A stretch of 64,000 nt of DNA. Source: Virgibacillus sp. NKC19-3. GTDB taxonomy: Bacteria > Bacillota > Bacilli > Bacillales > Amphibacillaceae. The stretch spans positions 2,418,001-2,482,000 of the forward strand of contig NZ_JAGYHC010000001.1 in NCBI RefSeq assembly GCF_019837165.1, read 5' to 3'. The notes under the pieces are model-generated. The model saw only the letters and a program-made list of their open reading frames with translations, had not been told where the DNA came from and did not search any database. Below are positions 49,566 through 58,259 of the stretch, piece by piece (position 1 is the first letter of the stretch; each line of letters starts with the position of its first letter). The translations under genes were made by a program, and so were the position numbers.

Positions 49566-50003
49566 TTAAGATGCACAACCACAAGTGCCACCGCTTCCAC
49601 AGCCACAGCCACTATCCGTCAAAGCGGCGCCATCTTTGGGAGCTTTAATATCTTTACTGGTACTTAATGCTACTAACTCACTAATTTCATCCAGTAACTT
49701 CTGTAAGTTACGTTCAGCTATTTTAAAAGAAGCAACCTTATCGTTCATATCCATCTCACGCTTGGAAGCACGAACTTGTTTCATTATTTCATTATAATCC
49801 GGATGATACCTTCCAAATCGTTGGACATCTTCATAATGACGTTTTATATCGTTAAACTTTTTAATTAGTTTCTGTGCTTCATTATCTTCATTCAGTTCTT
49901 TTTGTGAATGGTTATATGCTTTCATGACATCTGAGTCTAATACCATTTTACCCAATAGTTCTGAGTGGTCAAGTATATCTACATATTCCATCGTACCTAT
50001 CAT
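49566..50003 (-). CDS. ylbF: Y-complex subunit YlbF
   Basis: YlbF forms a complex with YmcA and YaaT that promotes RNase Y-dependent mRNA processing, biofilm, competence and sporulation. The helical Com_YlbF domain (about 5-110) includes YEDVQRFGRYHPDYNEIMKQ. The C-terminal tail GCGCGSGGTCGCAS has five cysteines; in B. subtilis such cysteines bind an iron-sulfur cluster in the complex. 145 residues. ATG at 50003 with GGAGGTG upstream. Confidence 0.93.
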   Translation of the reverse strand: MIGTMEYVDILDHSELLGKMVLDSDVMKAYNHSQKELNEDNEAQKLIKKFNDIKRHYEDVQRFGRYHPDYNEIMKQVRASKREMDMNDKVASFKIAERNLQKLLDEISELVALSTSKDIKAPKDGAALTDSGCGCGSGGTCGCAS

Positions 50004-50064
50004 GATATAAACACCTCCACCATTATCATAGCATTTTATGAATCAGATGAAAATGGAAAAAGTA

Positions 50065-50298
50065 TTAATCTTTCATTTCCTCAGCAAATCGCATAAGCAT
50101 TCCAAACATTTGTACTTGATTATTTATTTTTTCCAATTGCTGTGGGAACGTTTTTCCGTAAAACTTTTTTGCCTCCTTTTCAATCTCATTAATTCGCTCT
50201 GGTTCTCTAGACAAATATCGGTACCAGATTGGGTTATAACGAACAAACATCGCCATTCTAGGATTATTTGCTAAATAGTTATAGCTGGTAGAATCCAT
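50065..50298 (-). CDS. ylbE: YlbE-like protein
   Basis: A small protein of 77 residues with the family core MFVRYNPIWYRYLSREPERI and KNFYGKT-type FYGKTFPQQLEKI. Function unknown. I use the ATG at 50298 (MDSTSYNYLANNP), which has AAGGAGG upstream; the earlier Met overlaps ylbD. It starts 11 bp after ylbD and is cotranscribed with it. Confidence 0.82.
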   Translation of the reverse strand: MDSTSYNYLANNPRMAMFVRYNPIWYRYLSREPERINEIEKEAKKFYGKTFPQQLEKINNQVQMFGMLMRFAEEMKD

Positions 50299-50309
50299 TT
50301 TTCTCCTCC

Positions 50310-50696
50310 TTAATCCCGAAACCAATTAAACGGTTCTTTAGGTGTAGAATTTGCCTTTTTATTTTCCTGAAACTGATTAATTCCTCCTTGTATCATGGAA
50401 ATCGTATTGTTTAAGTGATGTACCTGTTCTTGTACTTTGTCTAAATCCATATTTTTTGTGAGTTTCACCAATTGGTTGAATAATTCCGTATGCTTCTGTT
50501 CTTCCTTTGCTTGGGATTTATTAGCGTTCTCACGGTATTGCTCCCAAAAAGGGTCATCTTCACCAAGTAGTACCCATTTTTCATAATACTCCTGCCACGA
50601 TCTCCCGTTCTTTCTTACTTCCTCAAGTAAAACCGGATGTTTATTCATGAATTCTTTGAATTCTAACACGGTAGGATGCAATTCACCCCTACTCAT
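50310..50696 (-). CDS. ylbD: Spore coat-associated YlbD-like protein
   Basis: A charged protein of 128 residues from the ATG at 50696 (MSRGELHPTVLEFKEFMN) with GAGGTG upstream. The core KHPVLLEEVRKNGRSWQEYYEKW and the C-terminal MIQGGINQFQ helix match YlbD, reported as a coat component in B. subtilis; I infer the same role. The frame opens 11 codons further upstream, but without a ribosome site. Between ylbC and ylbE. Confidence 0.8.
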   Translation of the reverse strand: MSRGELHPTVLEFKEFMNKHPVLLEEVRKNGRSWQEYYEKWVLLGEDDPFWEQYRENANKSQAKEEQKHTELFNQLVKLTKNMDLDKVQEQVHHLNNTISMIQGGINQFQENKKANSTPKEPFNWFRD

Positions 50697-50774
50697 ATGA
50701 TTCACCTCATCCATATAGTCATTAGTCACTAATTAATTTATGTAAATTTATGCATACCGTGCGAAATCATAGTG

Positions 50775-50805
50775 AAAAAGCACGCAGGCGAATTCGCTTA
50801 CGTGC
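50775..50805 (-). terminator. Terminator hairpin downstream of ylbC
   Basis: GCACG/CGTGC (50780-50784 with 50801-50805) encloses the palindrome GCGAATTCGC; the minus strand then has TTTTTC. It lies 4-30 bp beyond the ylbC stop and separates ylbC from ylbD. Confidence 0.75.
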
Positions 50806-50808
50806 CTT

Positions 50809-51864
50809 TTACGGTTTTTCCAGGAAATTTTGCGTGTAGTAAAAACGGTAAACGCCAACACCTAAATGGGTATAATCACCATTTAATAACGCTTCACGAT
50901 GCCCTTCACTATTCAACCAACCTTCCATTGCTGCTGGTGCATCCGGATATTGTGCTGCGATATTTTCTCCTGCTGTAACATATGATATATCATCGAAGGA
51001 TAATCGTTCCTTTAATCCATCACCATTTTGGCTATAATGAGAAAAATAATCATTTTCCGCCATATCTTTACTATGGGAAAATGCTACTTCACTAACAGTA
51101 TCTTCCCAAGTCAATTTTGATTGCTCATGCTGATTTCGCATAACATTCGTTATATCAAATAGTTGTTTTTCCATCCCTTCTTCAACCTTTGCCCATTGTT
51201 CATCCGTTAGTTCGGGTTCGTCCGGTAGATCACCACGGTATTCCAATTCATATGGGCGATGTCTAAGCAATGTATCAGCTGTTAAAACACGTATGGAAGA
51301 TAATTTTTCTGTAAATGTATCAAAATAAACTTGCATAAATACATCATCTGAAATTTTGATTAATGGACGTGTTTTCAAGTCATCTTGATTCAATTGGAAA
51401 GTATAAGAAGAAAAGCCCGGATTGTATGTTACTTCACTTACAAATGACAATTGTTCATCTACGTCGTCGTATGGTTGTCCTACTTGAATCGGTTCTGTAT
51501 CCAGCTCACTTCCAGTTGCGTAAACGGTTATAATTTCATTATCCTGTATACCAAATTGGGTATACGTGCTATTATCTGTATATACCCACCATGTGTATTC
51601 GTAAGCGCTCAAATCTTTACGCTGTGGTTCACCTAAATTCTCAACTAATGATTGCTGAGACTCGCCTATCCACTGAAATAAACCTTCTTCCATTGGCTGG
51701 GGTTCTTTCTCAGGAGCTGTTTTTCTTTCAATCCGGCTTTCCCTTTCTACTACATCACTTGTGCTATCCATTGCTTTCTCAGGAGAGGAAGCATCTAGTT
51801 CTAATAAATAGAACCCCCCTATTCCAAGTAAAGCCAGTATAACTATATTTCGAATGACCCGCAT
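50809..51864 (-). CDS. ylbC: CAP/SCP-domain protein YlbC with CAP-associated N-terminal domain
   Basis: A secreted or membrane-anchored protein of about 351 residues. N-terminal hydrophobic segment (about 5-20: IVILALLGIGGFYLL), a CAP-associated domain (about 75-215: GESQQSLVENLGEPQRKDLS) and a C-terminal CAP domain (about 230-351) with the family His/Glu residues in FSHSKDMAENDYFSHYSQNG, AGENIAAQYPD and SEGHREALLNGDYTHLGVG. The start is uncertain: MRVIRN (51864) or MGSVM four codons earlier. Role unknown; CAP proteins in Bacillus are mostly spore-associated. Confidence 0.87.
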   Translation of the reverse strand: MRVIRNIVILALLGIGGFYLLELDASSPEKAMDSTSDVVERESRIERKTAPEKEPQPMEEGLFQWIGESQQSLVENLGEPQRKDLSAYEYTWWVYTDNSTYTQFGIQDNEIITVYATGSELDTEPIQVGQPYDDVDEQLSFVSEVTYNPGFSSYTFQLNQDDLKTRPLIKISDDVFMQVYFDTFTEKLSSIRVLTADTLLRHRPYELEYRGDLPDEPELTDEQWAKVEEGMEKQLFDITNVMRNQHEQSKLTWEDTVSEVAFSHSKDMAENDYFSHYSQNGDGLKERLSFDDISYVTAGENIAAQYPDAPAAMEGWLNSEGHREALLNGDYTHLGVGVYRFYYTQNFLEKP

Positions 51865-52177
51865 AACACTACCCATCCCTTTACATATTTTAGATATATA
51901 CTTCAACCTATGTTTTCACATAAGTATCCATTCTTTTTTATCTATTATTCCATATGATTTTAAGGCATTAGAAAATTCTTCCAAATTTGCTCCCTTTCCT
52001 AGAAACCTATATATGTTAGCATCCAAGTCCTAGTCGAAGCGACTTCGTTGTATTTAAGCAGATATGTATACTTATTTCTTTGTCAAGAAAGAAACAAAGC
52101 ATATTATCTTTTCAATTGCAAGTTACCTCATTTCGTATTATTATAGGATAGTGAGGATAAATATGCGAGGTGATAAA
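51865..52177. other. Intergenic gap between divergent ylbC and yugN-like genes
   Basis: Holds the two divergent upstream regions. The only structure I see is a short hairpin CGAAG/CTTCG at 52035-52047. No clear promoter pair, ORF or repeat. Confidence 0.5.
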
Positions 52178-52543
52178 ATGAGATTAGAAAATACTGGGAT
52201 AGAAGATGTTATAATTGAAGTTAAACCTCTGGATCATATTACCGGATTGCATGCTTTTATTCGTGCTGAGCAATGGGATTATGAACGAGTCACATATGAT
52301 TATAGAATTGATTCGAAGGAAAAGAACATTACATACTATATTCGTGTCCAAGGATATGCAATCGAAGGAGATGTAGATCGCGGAAACGCTGTAATCAAGC
52401 TATTAACTCCGTTACTCGGGAAACACTATTACCCCCACGGTGTTGAATATGGAGAAGATGAAAATTTTCCAGAAAACCTCGTCGAGCGAGCAAACAATTT
52501 GGTAACAAAATTAGCAGAAGAAATTGACCAGTATAAGAAATAA
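52178..52543 (+). CDS. YugN-like family protein
   Basis: 121 residues from the ATG at 52178 (MRLENTGIEDVIIEV) with GAGGTG upstream; the frame opens earlier, but only this start aligns with B. subtilis YugN. The conserved core is AEQWDYERVTYDYRI, YYIRVQGYAIEGDVDRGNAVIKL and KHYYPHGVEYGEDE. No known function. It replaces ylbA/ylbB of the B. subtilis map. A strong terminator follows. Confidence 0.82.
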   Translation: MRLENTGIEDVIIEVKPLDHITGLHAFIRAEQWDYERVTYDYRIDSKEKNITYYIRVQGYAIEGDVDRGNAVIKLLTPLLGKHYYPHGVEYGEDENFPENLVERANNLVTKLAEEIDQYKK

Positions 52544-52558
52544 GTATACGTATGAAAC

Positions 52559-52602
52559 CAACTGCTGCATCCGTCCATAATCACAAAGCAGTTGGTTTTT
52601 TT
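52559..52602 (+). terminator. Intrinsic terminator downstream of the yugN-like gene
   Basis: CCAACTGCT (52559-52567) pairs with AGCAGTTGG (52587-52595), followed by seven T on the plus strand. Confidence 0.92.
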
Positions 52603-52687
52603 ATCAAGATTATGAAATCCGATCTAATCACTATCATGATTATACATCACATCAGTAAATTACTATGAAAGGAGATATCGTATAAAC

Positions 52688-53746
52688 TTGCTTCGTTCTA
52701 TTTCAAAACGTCAATGGTCGCTTATTTTTCTATTTATAATACTTTTATTATTTATCATCTTTGTATTGCCCGTATCCATTCCTTTAATTATTGCATTAAT
52801 CACGGCGCTGGCACTTAATCCGCTTGTTCGGTTCATACAACGAAAAGGGAAAATGAGCCGAAAAATATCCGTAATTATTGTTTTTCTACTTTTTTTGATC
52901 ATAATGGGAGTAGCAGGAACATTTGCAATAACAAAAGCAACAACCCAGGTTGTAAATTTCGTGGAAAATGTCCCCACCTATTTTAATGAGTTAAATGACA
53001 TCTATCAGGATTGGGAAAGAAACCTTCAACAATATACCAACAATTTGCCCCCTGAATTTGTTAACCAAGTATCAAACAGCATTGAGGACAACTTAACCGC
53101 ATTAAGTGAAACCGCAAGAGAAACGATTACATTAGATAATATAGCACAGGTATTTGCTAAGGTTCCATCCTTTTTAATCAGCTTTATTGTATATTTAATT
53201 GCTTTATTTTTATTTATGCTTGAATTACCAGTGCTAAAATCAAAGACATATCGTTTATTTACAAAAGAAACGGCCGAAAAAGTTTCCTTTATGAATAAGC
53301 GATTAACCGATGTTCTTTTAGGTTTTTTCAAAGCTCAATTTCTTGTGAGCCTTATTATACTTGCAGTCACGTTAATCGGTTTATATCTGATCATTCCGGA
53401 AGTAGCATTAATCATGTCATTGATTATATGGATCGTCGACCTTATCCCGATTATTGGTTCGATCGCCATATTAGGACCATGGGCATTATTCATGTTGTTA
53501 AGTGGAGACACTACGATGAGCGTACAATTAGCTGTATTGGCAATTATACTGCTTGCTATAAGACGAACAATAGAACCAAAAGTAATGGGACAGCATATAG
53601 GTTTATCACCGCTGTCAACATTAATTGCTATGTTTCTCGGCCTGCAGCTACTGGGTTTTCTAGGTTTCATTTTAGGACCCTTGTTTGTTATTGCATTTAA
53701 TTCAGCAAAGGAAGCCGGCATTATAAAATGGAAAATTAAAATTTAA
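52688..53746 (+). CDS. AI-2E/PerM-family transporter, YtvI-like sporulation membrane protein
   Basis: 352 residues with about eight membrane helices: paired helices near 10-50 and 60-85, a long soluble segment (about 95-145) and C-terminal helices with IWIVDLIPIIGSIAILGPWA and PKVMGQHIGLSPLSTLIAMFLGL, the AI-2E family signature. It most resembles the sporulation protein YtvI. The start is TTG at 52688, 13 nt after AAAGGAG; no ATG fits. Substrate unknown. Convergent with ctaM. Confidence 0.75.
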   Translation: MLRSISKRQWSLIFLFIILLLFIIFVLPVSIPLIIALITALALNPLVRFIQRKGKMSRKISVIIVFLLFLIIMGVAGTFAITKATTQVVNFVENVPTYFNELNDIYQDWERNLQQYTNNLPPEFVNQVSNSIEDNLTALSETARETITLDNIAQVFAKVPSFLISFIVYLIALFLFMLELPVLKSKTYRLFTKETAEKVSFMNKRLTDVLLGFFKAQFLVSLIILAVTLIGLYLIIPEVALIMSLIIWIVDLIPIIGSIAILGPWALFMLLSGDTTMSVQLAVLAIILLAIRRTIEPKVMGQHIGLSPLSTLIAMFLGLQLLGFLGFILGPLFVIAFNSAKEAGIIKWKIKI

Positions 53747-53755
53747 TTCGAAAAT

Positions 53756-53782
53756 GGGTGAGCAGCGATATGCTCACCCTTC
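53756..53782. terminator. Terminator between convergent ytvI-like gene and ctaM
   Basis: A perfect 9-bp stem GGGTGAGCA/TGCTCACCC (53756-53779) is followed by TTCTTCT on the plus strand and ATTTTCG on the minus strand; probably bidirectional but weak in T content. Confidence 0.7.
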
Positions 53783-53784
53783 TT

Positions 53785-54252
53785 CTATGTTCCTAATATA
53801 GCTTTCATTAAACTTGTTGTTTGTCCCCCATCAAAGAAAACATACAATAACAGATAAACCATAACTCCGGTTATCGCACTGAAAAACCATATAATACTTG
53901 TGTACGGCCCCAGTTTCCTATGTTTGATAATTTTTCGTTTAAACGCTAATGTCAACGAAATAACACCAAATACAGCGCCAATTGTTGCTAATGTAATATG
54001 AAAAATAAGAAATATCGTATAATAAATCTCTAATTCCTCAGGTCCACCAAAGCTTGTATTTCCAATAAAAATAGTTCTGGATATATAAATAATGAAAAAC
54101 AAAAGAGCACTAATAGCAGCAGCTATCATCGTTTTCTTATGCGCTTCTGCCTTGCCCTTGCTTATAAATCTCCAACCAAACGCTACCAAAATAGCGCTTA
54201 GTAAAATAAAAAAGGTGCTTAATGTCGGTAAAAAAGGCATTTTTTTCTTCAC
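53785..54252 (-). CDS. ctaM: DUF420 cytochrome oxidase assembly protein CtaM (YozB)
   Basis: A membrane protein of 155 residues with four hydrophobic segments (about 10-28, 44-62, 80-102, 120-140). It keeps the DUF420 histidines in AEAHKKTM, IFHITLATIG and KHRKLGPYT. Family members (CtaM/YozB) are needed for heme-A oxidase maturation in Staphylococcus and Bacillus. It follows ctaG as in B. subtilis. The start may be the GTG at 54252 or the ATG five codons later (MPFLPTL). Confidence 0.83.
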   Translation of the reverse strand: MKKKMPFLPTLSTFFILLSAILVAFGWRFISKGKAEAHKKTMIAAAISALLFFIIYISRTIFIGNTSFGGPEELEIYYTIFLIFHITLATIGAVFGVISLTLAFKRKIIKHRKLGPYTSIIWFFSAITGVMVYLLLYVFFDGGQTTSLMKAILGT

Positions 54253-54307
54253 ATATCCTTTCTAATTGAGAAAACGTCAACAATGCATGAAACTAACGGT
54301 TTTAATA

Positions 54308-55204
54308 TTAATGTATCTCCGCTGGTAGAGGATCTATTTTTTTATTTTCTTTACTAACCCACTTAAAGAAAATACGAGCCAGTAAAATTCCATACGTAAT
54401 TTCTTGCACGACTTTCATAATAATGCCACCTAGCTGCTGGTCGTTCATGGTACTCAAAGATGTAAACATCTCCGGTCCGGTAAGAGGAGAAGAGAAGCCT
54501 TGTAAAACATCTCCAGGTACACATAGAGAAAGTGCCTGCATCCATGCGCCATCTTGTGTGTAAGCCGCGAACAATGGATGGTCTGCGAATATAATTAATG
54601 CACAAGCCGGCGTTATTAACACACTATTAGCAAGTATATAACCCATTTTTAAAATGGGGCTCATCGTATCAAATTCTTTAAGTGGTGACAATACTGGAAA
54701 CCATACGATAAAAGCTGCAATCAATATAATAATGGAAGTGGATGTATGTGCAATCAATGATGATTTCGAAAAGTCAAATACAGCAGGGATATGGTAAAGA
54801 GAAAAAAGTGTGTTAAACAGCAACAAAGAAATAATAGGTTTTGTTAAAAGTTTTATAACCGGTTTAACCACCGGCGCATAAACAACCTTGCTCCAAATCC
54901 ATGCTGGTATTCCCTTAATAATCAACATTGGAAATACAAGGTAATAGATAGCCATTTGAATCATGTGTGCAGTTAAAGTTATGTGTGACAATAAATCAAT
55001 TGGGGCACCTTTTACAATATATAATAAAAGTAAACCCGAATAAAAGCAGATTTGCTGCCAGCCGCTTGGCTTTTCCGTACCTCCGAATTTATGACGATAA
55101 GGACCTGTTATTAAAAAGTAAAGCAAAGCCAAAATCAAAACATATGTTAGAAAATACGGACTCCATAGCGCACGGAATCCAAATATTTGTAGTTCCAGCC
55201 ACAT
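54308..55204 (-). CDS. ctaG: Cytochrome c oxidase assembly factor CtaG
   Basis: A 298-residue protein with seven membrane helices of the caa3-type CtaG family, proposed to help copper delivery to the oxidase. Conserved blocks: LLSHITLTAHMIQMAIYYLVFPML (about 75-98), FNTLFSLYHIPAVFD and TPACALIIFADHPLFAAYT. It lies downstream of ctaF behind a terminator, so it may have its own promoter in the 210-bp gap. Not related to the mitochondrial-type CtaG/Cox11. Confidence 0.92.
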   Translation of the reverse strand: MWLELQIFGFRALWSPYFLTYVLILALLYFLITGPYRHKFGGTEKPSGWQQICFYSGLLLLYIVKGAPIDLLSHITLTAHMIQMAIYYLVFPMLIIKGIPAWIWSKVVYAPVVKPVIKLLTKPIISLLLFNTLFSLYHIPAVFDFSKSSLIAHTSTSIIILIAAFIVWFPVLSPLKEFDTMSPILKMGYILANSVLITPACALIIFADHPLFAAYTQDGAWMQALSLCVPGDVLQGFSSPLTGPEMFTSLSTMNDQQLGGIIMKVVQEITYGILLARIFFKWVSKENKKIDPLPAEIH

Positions 55205-55376
55205 AATAATCCACCCTTAGAAAAACATGACTTATCACCAATCATTGGCGAAAGCCTCTTCTTATTTTTAACCATTAAACGCTATTTTATCTACTGCCAT
55301 TCCTTTTTATATTATAACGCAAAACATCAACTTGTACATCTCTATATTGTGACGATTTTAGCAAAAAGTAAACGAA

Positions 55377-55407
55377 GAAAAAAGACCGGGAAACGTATTC
55401 CCGATCT
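55377..55407 (-). terminator. Intrinsic terminator downstream of ctaF
   Basis: AGATCGGGAA/TTCCCGGTCT (55407-55398 with 55392-55383) forms a 10-bp stem followed by TTTTTTC on the minus strand, directly after the ctaF stop. Confidence 0.9.
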
Positions 55408-55414
55408 AATCCAA

Positions 55415-55732
55415 TCACCACCAGGTGATAACAAGTAAGGCTGCAAGAATCAGAAAAGTGACGAAAACACCACCATAAATAAATGCTGCTGGCATTTCAT
55501 TCCCTTTGTCTTTCAGGTGCATAAAGTAATAAAACTGAAAGCCAACTTGAATCACCGCTAAAATAATCAGCACTGGTATGATAAACATACTTTCCATTGC
55601 ACCTGTTGCAACAAGAGAGAAAGCAATTATCGTAAGACCGATCATTAAGACAAATGAAATTAACTGTTTCTTCATTTCCTCTTTCTTTTTCTGTTTTTGG
55701 AAGGTATTCATTTTATTGGTATCCTCTGCCAT
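55415..55732 (-). CDS. ctaF: Cytochrome caa3 oxidase subunit IV
   Basis: The small subunit of the oxidase: 105 residues, a charged N-terminus (KQKKKEEMKKQ), then three membrane helices (about 25-45, 50-70, 80-103). The FYYFMHLKDKGNEMP loop is typical. It lies three bases after ctaE and ends the ctaB-C-D-E-F operon. Confidence 0.93.
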   Translation of the reverse strand: MAEDTNKMNTFQKQKKKEEMKKQLISFVLMIGLTIIAFSLVATGAMESMFIIPVLIILAVIQVGFQFYYFMHLKDKGNEMPAAFIYGGVFVTFLILAALLVITWW

Positions 55733-55735
55733 AAA

Positions 55736-56356
55736 TTACACCATCCCCATTAAGTATACAACTGTGAAAATAAATACCCATACAACATCAATGAAGTGCC
55801 AGTATAGACTGAATGTATTAAACTTTGGAGCATTATATAAATTCAAGCCTCTTTTAGCATTACGAACCATTAACGTAATCAGCCAGCTCAAACCAAAGGC
55901 TACGTGGCCTCCATGAAATCCAACCAATGCGTAAAAGGCAGAGCCAAAAGCTGACGAACGGAAAGTGAAACCATAATCCGTAATATAATGGGCAAACTCA
56001 TAGACCTCACATGCCAGGAAACCAATTCCAAGCAGAGCTGTTATTCCCAGCCATAGCTGCATCTTTTTAAAGTTATTATTTTTCATATGATACATTGCAT
56101 ATACACTAGTTAATGAACTTGTTAGTAGCATGACAGTCATAAGGAAAACGAGTTCCAAACCAAATATGTCATGTGAAGACGGCCCATCCGCCGTTGAGTT
56201 ATTCAACGCGAGATAGGTCCCGAACAAACTTGCGAAAAGAACTGTTTCACCGCCAAGGAAGAACCACAAACCCAAAAATTTATTTCTTCCCTCAAGAGTA
56301 GCCTTTTCTGGTTCTTGTGGCATTGTTTCTGGATTTAAGGAATGATCGTGACTCAT
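55736..56356 (-). CDS. ctaE: Cytochrome caa3 oxidase subunit III
   Basis: 206 residues with five membrane helices, as in bacterial caa3 subunit III. The family motif FHGGHVAFGLSWLI is at about 147-160, and WHFIDVVWVFIFTVVYL ends the protein. It follows ctaD by one base, so it is coupled. Subunit III stabilises the catalytic core and is not a redox carrier. Confidence 0.95.
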   Translation of the reverse strand: MSHDHSLNPETMPQEPEKATLEGRNKFLGLWFFLGGETVLFASLFGTYLALNNSTADGPSSHDIFGLELVFLMTVMLLTSSLTSVYAMYHMKNNNFKKMQLWLGITALLGIGFLACEVYEFAHYITDYGFTFRSSAFGSAFYALVGFHGGHVAFGLSWLITLMVRNAKRGLNLYNAPKFNTFSLYWHFIDVVWVFIFTVVYLMGMV

Positions 56357-56357
56357 C

Positions 56358-58208
56358 TTAGTCAGCCTCCCTTTCTAGTTCTTCTTTTGTAATATGGTGT
56401 CCATGATCATCTTTCAACGATCTAAACGCCATAGCGCCAAGTGCTATTGCCATACCAACATAAACCGCACTTAGCCATGCACTATGATCCACTTGATAAA
56501 TAAATCCGAAACCGGCGATAAAGAATCCAACTGACATAATAAATGGTACTATGGTCGAATTCGGCATATGGATATCATCTAATGGCTCTGCAGCGGTCAT
56601 TTTACCTTTGCCCTCCATTTTTTCAATCCATAAAGGATCCAGTCCACGGACCAACGGTTCTTGTTTAAAGTTATAGTGTGGCGGTGGCGATGGTATGGAC
56701 CATTCCAGCGAACGACCATCCCAAGGATCAGCTGGTGCTTTTTTGGATTTTATAGTGTAAAAAATATTAATTAAAAATACAATTACACCAATGGACATTA
56801 AAAATGCACCAATCGAACTGACTAAGTTACCAGTGTCTAATCCTTGCTCTTCTAGAAACACCCAATAACGACGAGGCATCCCCATTAATCCAAGGAAATG
56901 CTGAACGAAAAATGTCAAATGAAACCCAATAAAGAATGTCCAGAACGTGATTTTGCCCATACCTTCATGCAGAATTCTTCCAAACATTTTAGGCCACCAG
57001 TAATGCAGTGCGGACATAATTCCAAATACTGTACCACCAACCATTACATAGTGGAAGTGGGCCACAACAAAGTATGTGTCATGATATTGATAATCTGCTA
57101 CAGCAGATGCAAGCATAACACCCGTCATACCACCAATCGTAAATGTAGGTATGAACCCTAAAGCCCAAAGCATAGAAGAATTAATTGTAATACTTCCACC
57201 CCACATGGTTGCCAACCAGTTAAAGATTTTAATTCCTGTAGGTACTGCAATAGCCATTGTTGCAATCGCAAAAATGGAGTTTGCTACAGGGCCCAATCCA
57301 ACTGTGAACATATGGTGCGCCCATACCATGAATCCTAAAAATGCAATCAACACTGTCGCAAACACCATTGCTGTATAACCAAATAATCTTTTCTTGGAAA
57401 ATGTTGAAAATACATCACTGAATAAACCAAACGCAGGTAATATTAGAATATAAACCTCAGGGTGACCAAACAGCCAGAACAAATGCTGCCAAATCACTGT
57501 ATTTCCACCTAAAGCTACATCAAAGAATGCCGAACCAAACATACGGTCAAACATTAATAGAAATAAGTTAACTGTTAATGCAGGGAACGCAAATAATATT
57601 AATACACTTGTAATAAATGTAGCCCAAGTAAATAGTGGCATACGCATATAGGTCATTCCCGGCGCACGCATCGTAACAACCGTAACCAGGAAGTTTATAC
57701 CACCAATTAATGTTCCTGCACCGGAAAGCTGCAATCCCATTACATAAAAATCAATACCGTGTCCCGGTGATTGTAATGATAACGGAGCATATGCAGTCCA
57801 TCCCGAATCAGGAGCTCCGCCCAAAAACCAACTACAGTTTAACAACACTCCACCAAATATAAATAACCATAAGCCTAATGAATTTAAAAACGGAAATGCG
57901 ACATCTCTCGCTCCGATTTGGAGTGGCATAATATAGTTCATTAGACCGATCAATAATGGCATTACTGCCAGGAAAATCATCGTTGTCCCATGCATGGTAA
58001 ACATTTCATTGTAGAAACCTGCACTGATGAAATCATTTTCCGGTACTAATAGTTGAATACGTACAAACAAAGCTTCCAATCCACCGATCAGGAAAAAGAA
58101 ACCACCGCCTATTAAATACAATATACCAATTTTTTTATGGTCTACAGTGGTTAAATAATCCCATAGCACAGCACCGAAGCCTCTTTTCTGAGTAGCTGCT
58201 ATACTCAA
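56358..58208 (-). CDS. ctaD: Cytochrome caa3 oxidase subunit I
   Basis: The catalytic subunit, reducing oxygen to water at the heme a3-CuB centre and pumping protons. 616 residues and about 14 membrane helices, the longer bacillus type. Key residues: the CuB His and crosslinked Tyr in LFGHPEVYILILP (about 243-255), HHMFTVG (about 292), and the heme ligands in DTYFVVAHFHYVMVGG (about 370-385). The C-terminal extension (SPPPHYNF) is typical. It is 51 bp after ctaC. Confidence 0.96.
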   Translation of the reverse strand: MSIAATQKRGFGAVLWDYLTTVDHKKIGILYLIGGGFFFLIGGLEALFVRIQLLVPENDFISAGFYNEMFTMHGTTMIFLAVMPLLIGLMNYIMPLQIGARDVAFPFLNSLGLWLFIFGGVLLNCSWFLGGAPDSGWTAYAPLSLQSPGHGIDFYVMGLQLSGAGTLIGGINFLVTVVTMRAPGMTYMRMPLFTWATFITSVLILFAFPALTVNLFLLMFDRMFGSAFFDVALGGNTVIWQHLFWLFGHPEVYILILPAFGLFSDVFSTFSKKRLFGYTAMVFATVLIAFLGFMVWAHHMFTVGLGPVANSIFAIATMAIAVPTGIKIFNWLATMWGGSITINSSMLWALGFIPTFTIGGMTGVMLASAVADYQYHDTYFVVAHFHYVMVGGTVFGIMSALHYWWPKMFGRILHEGMGKITFWTFFIGFHLTFFVQHFLGLMGMPRRYWVFLEEQGLDTGNLVSSIGAFLMSIGVIVFLINIFYTIKSKKAPADPWDGRSLEWSIPSPPPHYNFKQEPLVRGLDPLWIEKMEGKGKMTAAEPLDDIHMPNSTIVPFIMSVGFFIAGFGFIYQVDHSAWLSAVYVGMAIALGAMAFRSLKDDHGHHITKEELEREAD

Positions 58209-58259
58209 TACTTAAACCTCCCTTTTTCATCTTCCATCCCAATAATGTAAATTATGAAA